Shown: piece by piece, positions 25,720 to 35,100 of the stretch | Numbering within the stretch: the stretch's first letter is position 1 | Layout of the letters: each line of letters opens with the position of its first letter | Assembly (NCBI RefSeq): GCF_007097245.1 | Contig: NZ_VJZT01000004.1 | Span: forward strand, 1 to 64,000 | From: Flavobacterium restrictum | Lineage (GTDB): Bacteria > Bacteroidota > Bacteroidia > Flavobacteriales > Flavobacteriaceae | Direction: 5' to 3' | Length of the DNA: 64,000 nucleotides | Notes under the pieces: model-generated | Told to the model about the DNA's origin: nothing | Seen by the model: only the letters and a program-made list of their open reading frames with translations | The model's database searches: none | Position numbers and translations under genes: made by a program

Positions 25720-26613
25720 ATGAACTATATTTCAGTAAAGGAATTTGCGAAAAAATGGAATATTCCAGAAAGAACGGTGCGAAACTATTGTGCCAAAGGC
25801 AAAATAAAAGGTGCTTTCTTGACGGGAAAAACTTGGAATATTCCGAAAGATGCTGGCTTACCTGAAAAAGAAAACAAGAAAAAATTCAGCAATAATATAC
25901 TGCTCAATCAACTCAAAGAGCAAAAAGATATGAAGTTGAAAGGTGGAATTTACCACCGTACTCAAATTGATTTGACCTATAATTCTAACCGTATCGAAGG
26001 AAGCAAGCTTACCCAAGAACAAACCCGTTTTATTTTTGAGACCAACACCATTGGCATCACCGATGAGAGTGTGAATGTCGATGATATTATTGAAACCAAT
26101 AACCATTTTCGCTGTATTGATTTGATTATTGAAAAAGCAAATTCTAAACTCACAGAATCGTTTATAAAAGAATTGCATTTTTTGCTAAAATCAGGAACAT
26201 CAGACAGTCGAAAAGATTGGTTTAATGTTGGCGATTACAAAAAGTTACCAAATGAAGTAGGTGGCAACGAAACCTGTTCGCCTAAAGAAGTTGCTGCAAA
26301 AATGAAAAACTTGCTCTTAAATTATCATAATAAAGAACAAAAAACTTTTGAAGATATAATTGATTTTCATCAGAAATTTGAAGTTATTCATCCTTTTCAA
26401 GATGGCAATGGTCGTGTGGGAAGATTAATACTATTCAAGGAATGTCTAACTAATAACATTGTTCCGTTTATTATTGATGATGAGTTAAAATTATTCTATT
26501 ATCGTGGATTACAACAATGGGATGATGTAAAAGAATATTTAATGGATACTTGCCTTTCCGCACAAGATAATTACAAAGCTATTTTAAAATATTTTGAGAT
26601 TGATTTTGAGTAA
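25720..26613 (+). CDS. Fic-domain protein with N-terminal HTH
   Basis: 297 residues. Positions 1-45 resemble an excisionase/MerR-like HTH (SVKEFAKKWNIPERTVRNYC). Ser89-NRI-Glu93-Gly94 matches the inhibitory motif [S/T]xxxE[G/N], so this is a self-inhibited class of Fic enzyme. The active motif HPFQDGNGR is at 224-232, with Arg235, all residues intact. Fic enzymes transfer AMP or similar groups to proteins. The gene lies wholly inside the invertible segment between the two hsdS TRD2 halves, with its own candidate operator, and ends 3 nt before the convergent hsdS end. Its target is unknown; a self-limiting toxin or regulator of the restriction locus is inference. Confidence 0.9.
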   Translation: MNYISVKEFAKKWNIPERTVRNYCAKGKIKGAFLTGKTWNIPKDAGLPEKENKKKFSNNILLNQLKEQKDMKLKGGIYHRTQIDLTYNSNRIEGSKLTQEQTRFIFETNTIGITDESVNVDDIIETNNHFRCIDLIIEKANSKLTESFIKELHFLLKSGTSDSRKDWFNVGDYKKLPNEVGGNETCSPKEVAAKMKNLLLNYHNKEQKTFEDIIDFHQKFEVIHPFQDGNGRVGRLILFKECLTNNIVPFIIDDELKLFYYRGLQQWDDVKEYLMDTCLSAQDNYKAILKYFEIDFE

Positions 26614-26616
26614 ATA

Positions 26617-27156
26617 CTATATAAAAAGGTTCTGTAACAAATACTTTTTCTGATTTTTATATTGAATTAATAGTTGTTTTTCTATTTCAATTTTTTCATC
26701 TATTTTGGATAAAAAATCTGCAATTTTAGTTTGTTCTTCCAAAGAAGGAATTCCAAAATTTTCATTTTTATAATCTTTGAAATAGATATGCGGAATTGTA
26801 CTGCCTGTTATATATTTTGTGAAATCAATATTGCTTAACAGGTAAAATAAAAAATGAGTATTTGTATTTACCAATGGTTTAATAATATCCATCGTTCCTA
26901 AAACAGAAGATTTTCCTTTGCAATAAAAAAGTCTACCAACACCTGCTCCATCTTTTACAATACTTATGTAATCGCTTTTTTCTTCATAGAAATCAACTTT
27001 CTTTAAAACTCCCGATGCACCATAGATAATATATTTACCAAAATTATCTTCTATTTTATTTGCAGAAATATTAGAGGATTTTTTTTCGCAAATTTCTCCC
27101 AAATTCTTATTCTTCCATTCGGGAAAATCATTCCCATAATCATCTTTAAATCTCAA
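26617..27156 (-). pseudogene. hsdS: hsdS 3' fragment (TRD2 half) cut off by a stop codon
   Basis: This frame continues the hsdS reading frame after the TAA at 27225-27223. Ignoring that stop, the protein would read on through a conserved helix (LESLIQNLRDKIFKQKL) into FKDDYGNDFPEW, a TRD2 different from that of the plus-strand copy, and a C-terminal helix ending YKNQKKYLLQNLFI. From 27768 to 26617 the full frame would be 383 residues, a normal HsdS length. The downstream ATG at 27156 (MRFKDDYG) could start a 179-residue half-subunit but has no promoter of its own. Confidence 0.8.
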
Positions 27157-27210
27157 TTTTTGCTTAAATATCTTATCTCTGAGATTTTGAATTAAGGATT
27201 CTAATCGTAG

Positions 27211-27738
27211 AATTATTTTGTTTTAGGTTTGAATTCTATCATCGATTAGATTAAGGAAATTGTATATTTTATTTTGTTCGGAAATTTTAGGACTATTAAA
27301 TTTAGTTGATTTTAAAATGCTATTGTACAATCGTTGAATAGTACCACCTTCTGTATTGTATTTCACGATTTTTAAAATATAGAACAAAAAATCATTATTG
27401 ACATTTGCATTATCATTGTCTATCCAAACAATATTAGAATCTTGAAAATAAGCATCTTCTCCTGTAAATACAACTGTTCTTCCTACTGTTCCAGCTGCGG
27501 AAATTAAAACATCTCCTTTTTTAGGATATGAAAATCTTTTTCTGTAATCTAAATATAATTCTTTAGAAATAAAAGCGTCAGCTTCTTTACCAAATGAACC
27601 GATTTTAAAGAAAGGTATATCTCCAATAGATGAAGTTTCATCACTAAAGATTCTTCTACACATTTTTACATCTCCAATATCCCCCAATTTCTTCACTTCC
27701 CATTCATCTGAAAATTCAGGAAATCTTAAATTTGGAAC
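27211..27738 (-). repeat. Inverted-repeat arm 2 (hsdS TRD1)
   Basis: Partner of 24507-25034. The arms enclose 25035-27210 (2176 bp): TRD2 of the silent copy, fic, and TRD2 of the hsdM-linked copy. The single difference (27225) is 15 nt from the inner edge, so almost any crossover in the arms leaves it attached to the inverted segment. Confidence 0.93.
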
Positions 27739-27768
27739 ATTGCTCATACTCTTATATTTTTCTTGCAT
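27223..27768 (-). CDS. hsdS: Type I specificity subunit, truncated after TRD1
   Basis: 181 residues from ATG 27768 (or 174 from ATG 27747, MSNVPNLRFPEF, the more typical start). It holds the N-terminal segment and TRD1 and stops at TAA (27225-27223), where the plus-strand copy has CAA (Gln). It is the copy linked in orientation and order to hsdM and rhuM. As it stands only a half-subunit can be made. Half HsdS proteins of type IC systems are known to dimerise and give a symmetrical target, so residual function is possible; otherwise the system is off. Confidence 0.85.
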   Translation of the reverse strand: MQEKYKSMSNVPNLRFPEFSDEWEVKKLGDIGDVKMCRRIFSDETSSIGDIPFFKIGSFGKEADAFISKELYLDYRKRFSYPKKGDVLISAAGTVGRTVVFTGEDAYFQDSNIVWIDNDNANVNNDFLFYILKIVKYNTEGGTIQRLYNSILKSTKFNSPKISEQNKIYNFLNLIDDRIQT

Positions 27769-27866
27769 CTTGGCTATTGTGTTTCTTAATGCTAGACATT
27801 AAGGATTTTATTTTTTTTGTATCGTCTTCCTGATGTTAGGAAAATGGCAAATTATTTCTTCTAATT

Positions 27867-28850
27867 TTATTTGCCCTTTAGTTTTTTGGTGTCATTTTCT
27901 AAATGTTGGATAAAATGTTTTTCGGCTTCAGAAAGGTCGTTTAGGGTTTGTTGGTTGTATTTTTCATATTCATTATGTGCTTTATCAATAGCTTGTTGGT
28001 GGCTTATAGTGCCGCCGTGTAGTAAAATTTCATTGCCCGAAATTTTTATAAATTCATCTAGCTTTTCTATCCAATTCTTCATATACATTGGCTTGCGATT
28101 GAGCGCCTGTATTTCTGCCAACTCCAAATAAGCCGATACAATTCGGTTTAAAATATTCAGTTCTTCAGCGGTTAAATAGTTTTTGGCTATTTCAGCTTCC
28201 TGTTTGGTCGGTTTATTGCCTTTAAAATTGGTTAAACCCAGATTGGGTTTGGTAGCATCTATTCTTTTATAAACAATTTCAGCCGCTGTATTTCCGTGGG
28301 CTGCCCAGTGCATTTTGTTTTGTATGATTTGAAAAAATAACAAACTGCTTTCTGATTTTGGATCATAATCGATACTTGTAGCATAAATATCAAGCACTTT
28401 TCTCCAAAAAACTTTTTCAGACGAACGGATATCTCTGATACGAGACAAAAGTTCTTCAAAATAATTGCCTCCACCTGCTTGTTTCAGCAATTCATCATTC
28501 ATTGTAAAACCTTTTACAATATATTCTCGTAAACGAGCAGTTGCCCATTGCCGAAACTTTGTTCCTTGCAAACTTTTTACCCTGTAACCTACGGATATGA
28601 TAACATCCAGGTTATAGATTTTTACGGGTTTGTCTGAATTTGCAATGTGCAAAATTTGCACATTGCTTTTTTCATCAAGCTCATTTTCTTTAAAAATATT
28701 AGTAATGTGTTTGGTAATTACGGTTCTGTCTTTACCAAAAAGTATTGCCATTTGAGCTTGTGTAAGCCAAACAGTTTCATTTTCGAGTCGGGTTTGAATC
28801 TTTACCGAACCATCTTCTGAATTATAAATAATGATTTCACTTTTACTCAT
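27867..28850 (-). CDS. RhuM-family protein
   Basis: 327 residues. The N-terminal segment WLTQAQMAILFGKDRTVITKHITNIF followed by NLDVIISVGYRVKSLQGTKFRQWA is the RhuM signature, related to phage Bro-N/KilA-N DNA-binding modules. The name comes from a Salmonella gene linked to virulence; the biochemical role is unknown. RhuM genes are often embedded between hsdM and hsdS in type I loci, as here: it lies 10 nt after hsdM and 98 nt before hsdS on the same strand, so it is probably co-transcribed. Confidence 0.92.
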   Translation of the reverse strand: MSKSEIIIYNSEDGSVKIQTRLENETVWLTQAQMAILFGKDRTVITKHITNIFKENELDEKSNVQILHIANSDKPVKIYNLDVIISVGYRVKSLQGTKFRQWATARLREYIVKGFTMNDELLKQAGGGNYFEELLSRIRDIRSSEKVFWRKVLDIYATSIDYDPKSESSLLFFQIIQNKMHWAAHGNTAAEIVYKRIDATKPNLGLTNFKGNKPTKQEAEIAKNYLTAEELNILNRIVSAYLELAEIQALNRKPMYMKNWIEKLDEFIKISGNEILLHGGTISHQQAIDKAHNEYEKYNQQTLNDLSEAEKHFIQHLENDTKKLKGK

Positions 28851-28860
28851 AATTCACTTT

Positions 28861-30417
28861 TTAAATCACCAATCCTAATTCTTTGAAATACACTTCAATT
28901 TGAACATCTAAATCGGCTCGTTTGGCTTCCAATTCTTTTATGCCACTCATTACGGCTTGAATATCAATTTCTTCCTGTTCTTCAAAAGTATCGACATATC
29001 TTGGAATATTTAGGTTGTAATCGTTGTTGGCAATTTCCTGTAAGGTGGCTTTGTAACTGTATTTTTCGATGACGGTTCTGTCACGATAGGTTTGCACAAT
29101 TTTATCAATATGCTCATCACGAAGCATATTCTGGCTTTTTACCTTTTCGAATCCTTTGCTGGCATCAATAAATAGAATATCATCGGGTGTTTCCCTGCAT
29201 TTTTTGAATACCAAAATACAAGTAGGAATTCCTGTGCCGTAAAAGATATTGGCTGGTAAACCAATCACGGCATCAAGATAATTTTTTTGTTCAATCAGAT
29301 ATTTTCGAATGTGCAATTCGGCTCCTCCACGAAACAAAACGCCGTGTGGCAAAACAATTGCCATAATACCATTTTCTGCCAATTGGTAAATCATGTGTTG
29401 TACGAAAGTAAAATCGGCTTTGCTACTGGGAGCTAATTTTCCATATTGACTAAAACGATCATCGGATGTGAATAGGGGATTGGCACTCCATTGTGCCGAA
29501 AATGGCGGATTGGCAACGATGGCTTCAAAACGCAAATCCAAATGTTGTGGATGCTCAATGGTATCTTCTTGCTTAATGTCAAATTTTAGGAAATGCACTC
29601 CGTGTAAAATCATATTCATTCGGGCAAGATTGTACGTGGTACGATTCATTTCTTGACCGTAAAAGTTGTTGACATCATCTACCTCTTTTGCCACACGAAG
29701 TAGTAAAGAGCCCGAGCCACAAGTAGGATCATAAACCGATTTTAGTCTGGTTTTTCCTGTGGTAACAATTTTAGCCAATATTTTACTAACTTCTTGCGGA
29801 GTGTAAAATTCGCCCGCTTTTTTTCCTGCTCCACTGGCAAATTGTCCAATCAAATATTCGTAAGCATCGCCCAAGACATCCAATTCGGTATCGCCTAACT
29901 TGAAATCGATTTGGTCAAGGTGCATCAACACTTTTGCGATAATTGCGTTTCGTGCTTCGGCAGTTTTTCCAAGATTGTTACTGTTTAAATCCATATCCGA
30001 GAAAAGGTCTTCAAAATCCTCTTCACTTTGTGTACCCATGGTACTCAACTGGATATTGGTTAGAATTTTTTGTAAATCTTCAAGGATAAAAGTATTGGTA
30101 TCGCTATTGCCTCGTTTGGCAACTTCACTGAACAATTCAGAAGGTTTCAAGAAATAACCCAAAGTTTGCAATGAAGCTTCCTTGATGGCTTCTATATATT
30201 GTTGTCCGTCTTCGGTATTTTCTTGTATATCTCTAAATTGTATTTTGTCTTGTTGTAAAATAGTGTTGGCATAAATCTCCATTTTTTCAGCGAGATATTT
30301 ATAAAAAATAAATCCTAAAATGTAATCACGAAACTCATCTGCATTCATTTTTCCTCTTAAGGTGTTTGCAATATTCCAAAGTTGTTGTTCGAGTTGTTTC
30401 TTTTGGTCTTCTGACAT
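28861..30417 (-). CDS. hsdM: Type I restriction-modification methyltransferase subunit M
   Basis: 518 residues, normal length. The N-terminal helical domain (1-150) is followed by the N6-adenine methyltransferase fold: AGEFYTPQEV (201-210), SAM motif DPTCGSGSLLL at 230-240, catalytic NPPF at 303-306. HsdM methylates adenine in the target set by HsdS and is needed with HsdS for restriction by HsdR. It is the first gene of the minus-strand hsd run. The frame is intact, so modification depends on which HsdS form is available. Confidence 0.96.
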   Translation of the reverse strand: MSEDQKKQLEQQLWNIANTLRGKMNADEFRDYILGFIFYKYLAEKMEIYANTILQQDKIQFRDIQENTEDGQQYIEAIKEASLQTLGYFLKPSELFSEVAKRGNSDTNTFILEDLQKILTNIQLSTMGTQSEEDFEDLFSDMDLNSNNLGKTAEARNAIIAKVLMHLDQIDFKLGDTELDVLGDAYEYLIGQFASGAGKKAGEFYTPQEVSKILAKIVTTGKTRLKSVYDPTCGSGSLLLRVAKEVDDVNNFYGQEMNRTTYNLARMNMILHGVHFLKFDIKQEDTIEHPQHLDLRFEAIVANPPFSAQWSANPLFTSDDRFSQYGKLAPSSKADFTFVQHMIYQLAENGIMAIVLPHGVLFRGGAELHIRKYLIEQKNYLDAVIGLPANIFYGTGIPTCILVFKKCRETPDDILFIDASKGFEKVKSQNMLRDEHIDKIVQTYRDRTVIEKYSYKATLQEIANNDYNLNIPRYVDTFEEQEEIDIQAVMSGIKELEAKRADLDVQIEVYFKELGLVI

Positions 30418-30580
30418 TTTGTATAAATTAGGCTTAAAATTGAGGATTTATAATCTTTTAAAATTGACTAAAAGTAATCCTTTTCGGTTGTATAATATAC
30501 CTTGATACTGAAATATTTTTGAAGGATTTGTTTTTTGTATTTCTAAAAAGATACTACTCTATAATGAGTTTTTTAAAACA

Positions 30581-30620
30581 AAAAAAATCCCTTGACAAAG
30601 TATCAAGGGATTAAAAAAAA
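30581..30620. terminator. Bidirectional terminator at the gltD end
   Basis: Stem AATCCCTTGA (30586-30595) with TCAAGGGATT (30603-30612), A-run before and A-run after; on the minus strand it ends with T residues just after gltD. The rest of 30418-30634 shows only AT-rich sequence upstream of hsdM. Confidence 0.85.
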
Positions 30621-30634
30621 ATATTTTAAAAAGA

Positions 30635-32110
30635 CTACAAGCCTGGCAAATCACCTGTACCTTTAGTGGGTAAATTGGTAAAACCCATCAGGTATAAATC
30701 GACTTCTCTTGCCGCTTCACGTCCTTCAGAGATTGCCCAAACGATTAAAGATTGTCCTCTTCTCATGTCGCCAGCAGTAAATATATGTGGTACATTCGTT
30801 TGATAATTGGTCGCTTTATAATTGCTTCTAAAGTCGGTTTCTAATCCTAATTGGTCGCTTAACGTTTTTTCAGGCCCTGTAAATCCAAGTGCTAATAAAG
30901 CCAAATCACAAGGCCATATTTTCTCTGAACCTTCTTTTTCTATCAACTCTGGTCTTTGACCTGGTGTCATTTTCCAAGCCACTTCAACGGTTTTTAATCC
31001 TACTAGTTCCCCTTTTTCGTTGGCAAGGAATTCTTTGGTGTTAATCAACCAGTTTCTGTTGCAGCCTTCTTCGTGTGAAGAAGAAGTCTTCAATTGCAAT
31101 GGCCAGAAAGGCCATGGTGTGGTTTTGCTACGCCCAACTGGTGGTTTTGGCATAATTTCAAAATTAGTCACTGATTTTGCTCCGTGTCTATTTGATGTTC
31201 CTACACAATCCGATCCAGTATCTCCACCACCTATTACGATGACGTCTTTTCCAGTAGCCATTACTTGATCCGCAATGGTTTCTCCGTACAACGCTTTGGT
31301 TTGTTGTGACAAAAAGTCCATGGCTTGAACAACACCTTTGCTATCGGCACCTTTGGTAGGCAAACCTCTTCTTTCGGTCGCTCCACCGCATAATACGATA
31401 GAATCAAAAGAATTCAACTCTTCTACACTATAATTAACCCCTACGTTTACATTGGTTTTGAAAATAACACCTTCAGCTTCTAAAACTTTTACACGTCTGT
31501 CGATAATTCCTTTTTCTAATTTGAAATTTGGAATTCCGTAACGTAATAATCCACCAATAGCGTTATCTCTTTCAAAAACAGTAACGGTATGACCTGCGCG
31601 ATTCAATTGTTGAGCAGCGGCAAGTCCAGCAGGGCCAGAGCCAATAACGGCAACCGTTTTTCCTGTTCTTACTTCTGGGGTTTGTGGTTTGATCCAGCCT
31701 TCGGCAAAACCTCTCTCGATAATATTTTTTTCAATATTTTCGATAGCAACTGGTTCGCTGATGATGCCCAACACACATGATTTTTCGCAAGGAGCAGGAC
31801 ATAAACGACCTGTGAATTCCGGAAAATTGTTTGTAGATTGTAGAATCTTCAAGGCACTTTCCCATTCTTCTTGGTGCACCATGTCATTAAAATCAGGAAT
31901 TAAATTTCCTAACGGACAGGAGCTATGACAAAAAGGAATACCACAATCCATACATCTAGAACCTTGTTCTTTGATTTTGTCTTTGGTTAATGGAACTGTA
32001 AATTCATTATAATTCGACACTCTTTCTAGAACAGCAACGTTACTTTCGTCGGCTCTATTATATTCTTTAAATCCACCTATTTTACCCATGATTTTTTTAT
32101 TAAATTTCAA
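30635..32110 (-). CDS. gltD: Glutamate synthase, small subunit
   Basis: GltD passes electrons from NADPH to GltB. 491 residues. The N-terminal Cys clusters (CMDCGIPFCHSSC and CPAPCEKSC) bind two [4Fe-4S] centres. The FAD motif VIGSGPAGLAAA and the NADPH motif VIGGGDTGSDCVG follow, and TAGDMRRGQSLIVWAI near the end closes the FAD site. It lies 48 nt downstream of gltB, as an operon. Confidence 0.96.
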   Translation of the reverse strand: MKFNKKIMGKIGGFKEYNRADESNVAVLERVSNYNEFTVPLTKDKIKEQGSRCMDCGIPFCHSSCPLGNLIPDFNDMVHQEEWESALKILQSTNNFPEFTGRLCPAPCEKSCVLGIISEPVAIENIEKNIIERGFAEGWIKPQTPEVRTGKTVAVIGSGPAGLAAAQQLNRAGHTVTVFERDNAIGGLLRYGIPNFKLEKGIIDRRVKVLEAEGVIFKTNVNVGVNYSVEELNSFDSIVLCGGATERRGLPTKGADSKGVVQAMDFLSQQTKALYGETIADQVMATGKDVIVIGGGDTGSDCVGTSNRHGAKSVTNFEIMPKPPVGRSKTTPWPFWPLQLKTSSSHEEGCNRNWLINTKEFLANEKGELVGLKTVEVAWKMTPGQRPELIEKEGSEKIWPCDLALLALGFTGPEKTLSDQLGLETDFRSNYKATNYQTNVPHIFTAGDMRRGQSLIVWAISEGREAAREVDLYLMGFTNLPTKGTGDLPGL

Positions 32111-32158
32111 ATTTCAATTTGACTATTCCTTTTCTTAATTGCCATTGAAATTGTTATT

Positions 32159-35100
32159 TTACAAAGCTATTAATTCTTCAACTTGCTTTTCATTTGCCAA
32201 TCTTTGCAATGCTTTTTTGTAATCTGTTGGCATCACTTTAATGAAATGTTTGCTTTCATTTTCCCAATCAGTCAAAATTCTTTTGGCTAAAGGGCTATTG
32301 GTATACATGGAATGATTTCTAATTAAACGTCTTAATTTAGTCAAATCTTCCTCTTCTAATGTTTCTAATGCTACCATTTCCATGTTGCACAAACCGTTTT
32401 CAAATTTCTTTTTGGCATCATACACATACGCAACACCACCACTCATACCTGCAGCGAAGTTTCGACCTGTTTTACCTAGAACTACTACCGTTCCTCCAGT
32501 CATGTACTCACAACCGTGGTCTCCAATTCCTTCTACAACTGCTGTTGCACCAGAATTTCGTACCGCAAAACGCTCTCCAGCCATACCGTTAATGTAAGCC
32601 TCTCCAGTAATTGCGCCATAAAGGGCCACGTTTCCTATGATAATGTTGTCTTCTGGACTAAAGGTAGCAGTAGGAGGGACTTTGATAATTAATTTCCCAC
32701 CTGAAAGTCCTTTTCCTAAATAGTCATTACAGTTTCCGTGAATTTTAAACGACAATCCATTAGTAGCAAATGCTCCAAAACTTTGTCCCGCTGAACCTGT
32801 AAAGTCAACAAGAATAGTGTCTTCTGGTAATCCTTGTGCTCCGTAAATTTTTGAAATCTCATTACTCAAAATCGCACCTACGGAACGATCTGTGTTTTTG
32901 ATATCAAAAGTAACTCTTGTTTTTTCTTTTCTATAAATAGATGGAATAGCCGCTTTGATGATGGCAAAATCCAATACGTTTTCTAATGCGTGATCTTGCG
33001 TTGTTGTATTGTGATTAGGAACTGTTTTGGCTTTTTCTGGTTTGTATAATATCATTGACAAATCCAATCCACTCGCTTTATAATGTTTGATTGCTTTGTT
33101 GACATTCAGTTTTTGTGATTGTCCCACCATTTCTTTTAAGGTTCTAAAACCAAGTTGAGCCATAATTTCTCTTAACTCTTCGGCGATAAAATACATAAAA
33201 TTGATAATGTGTTCTGGCGTTCCTTTGAAATTTTTTCTTAATTCAGGATCTTGTGTAGCAATACCTACGGGGCAGGTATTCAAGTGACACGCACGCATCA
33301 TGATACAACCAGATGCAACTAGCGGTGCAGTGGCAAAACCAAATTCCTCGGCTCCAAGCAAGGCAGCAATAGCTACGTCACGACCTGTTTTTAATTGACC
33401 GTCACATTCTAGAACCACACGACTTCTTAAATCATTTAAGATTAACGTTTGTTGTGCTTCGGCAAGACCCAATTCCCAAGGAATACCTGTATGTTGTAGC
33501 GAAGTTAAAGGTGCAGCACCTGTTCCTCCATCGTATCCAGAAATCAAAATCACATCGGCTTTTGCTTTGGCAACACCAGCAGCAATAGTACCAACTCCCA
33601 CTTCCGAAACTAATTTTACATTCACTCTTGCTTCACGATTGGCATTTTTTAAATCAAAAATCAATTGTGATAAATCCTCAATAGAATAAATATCGTGGTG
33701 AGGTGGTGGTGAAATAAGTCCTACATAAGGGGTAGAATTTCTTGTTTCGGCAATCCAAGGCACTACTTTTTCGCCTGGTAATTGTCCACCTTCTCCTGGT
33801 TTTGCACCTTGAGCCATTTTTATTTGAATCTCTTTGGCATTGGTCAAATAATTGATCGAAACTCCAAATCGTCCAGAGGCTACTTGCTTGATGGCACTAT
33901 TTCTAGAATCCCCATTCAATTCTTTTTGAAAACGTTTTGGATCTTCTCCTCCTTCTCCAGAGTTACTTTTTCCACCAATTCTGTTCATGGCAATCGCAAG
34001 ATTCTCATGCGCTTCTGAACTGATTGAACCATAAGACATGGCACCCGTTTTGAATTTTTTTACAATTTCGGTCCAAGGTTCTACTTCATCAATTGAAATT
34101 GGATCCAAGTTGTTGAATTCAAACAAACCTCTAATAGTCATTAAGTTTTCACTTTGATCGTTGACCATTTTGGAGTATTCCTTATAGCTTTCTGGGCTGT
34201 TCAATCGAACGGCTTGTTGCAGTTTTGAAATAGTCGTTGGATTAAACATGTGTTTTTCACCGTTTCGTCTCCATCTGTAAATTCCGCCTATTTCTAGTGG
34301 CAATAAGTTTGCAATTTCCGATTTTGGAAACGCGTTTTGGTATCTTTTCTTAACTTCTCTTTCAATTTCCATTAGTCCAATACCTTCAATTCTAGAAGGC
34401 GTGTATGGAAAATATTTAGAGGTGAATGTTTTATTTAAACCTAAAATCTCAAAAATTTGTGCCGCCCTATACGAATGTAACGTAGAGATACCAATTTTGT
34501 TCATGATTTTCAGAATCCCTTTTGCAATCGCTTTGTTGTAATTACCAATAGCATAATCTGCTTTTACACCAGTAATAAAACCTTGATTTACTTGGTCGTG
34601 AATAATCTCATTGACCATATACGGGTTGATAGCACTCGCTCCGTAACCAAATAATAATGCAAAATGGTGTGGCTCACGTGGCTCTGCCGATTCGATTATG
34701 ATTCCAAATTTTGAACGAACTTTTAGAATGTTCAAAGAATGATGAATATAGGAGGTAGCTAACAACATTGGGATTGGCGCCATTTCTTCGCTCACTCCTC
34801 TATCAGAAAGAATCACAATATTGCATCCTTCAGAAACTGCTTTGAAGGTAGCTTGTACACATTTTTCTAAAGCGCGTTCCAATCCGTTTACTCCTTTTTC
34901 TATTTTATATAAAGTAGAAATAGTTACGGACTTGAAATCGGCGTGATCGATATGTCTTATTTTATCCAAATCCTCATTAGAAATAACCGGATTTTGAATT
35001 TTTATTTTCTTACAATGTTGATCAGTAATGTCAAAAACGTTGTGGTCACCACCAATTGCCAAACTAGTATCGGTAATTATTTCTTCCCGAATACCATCCA

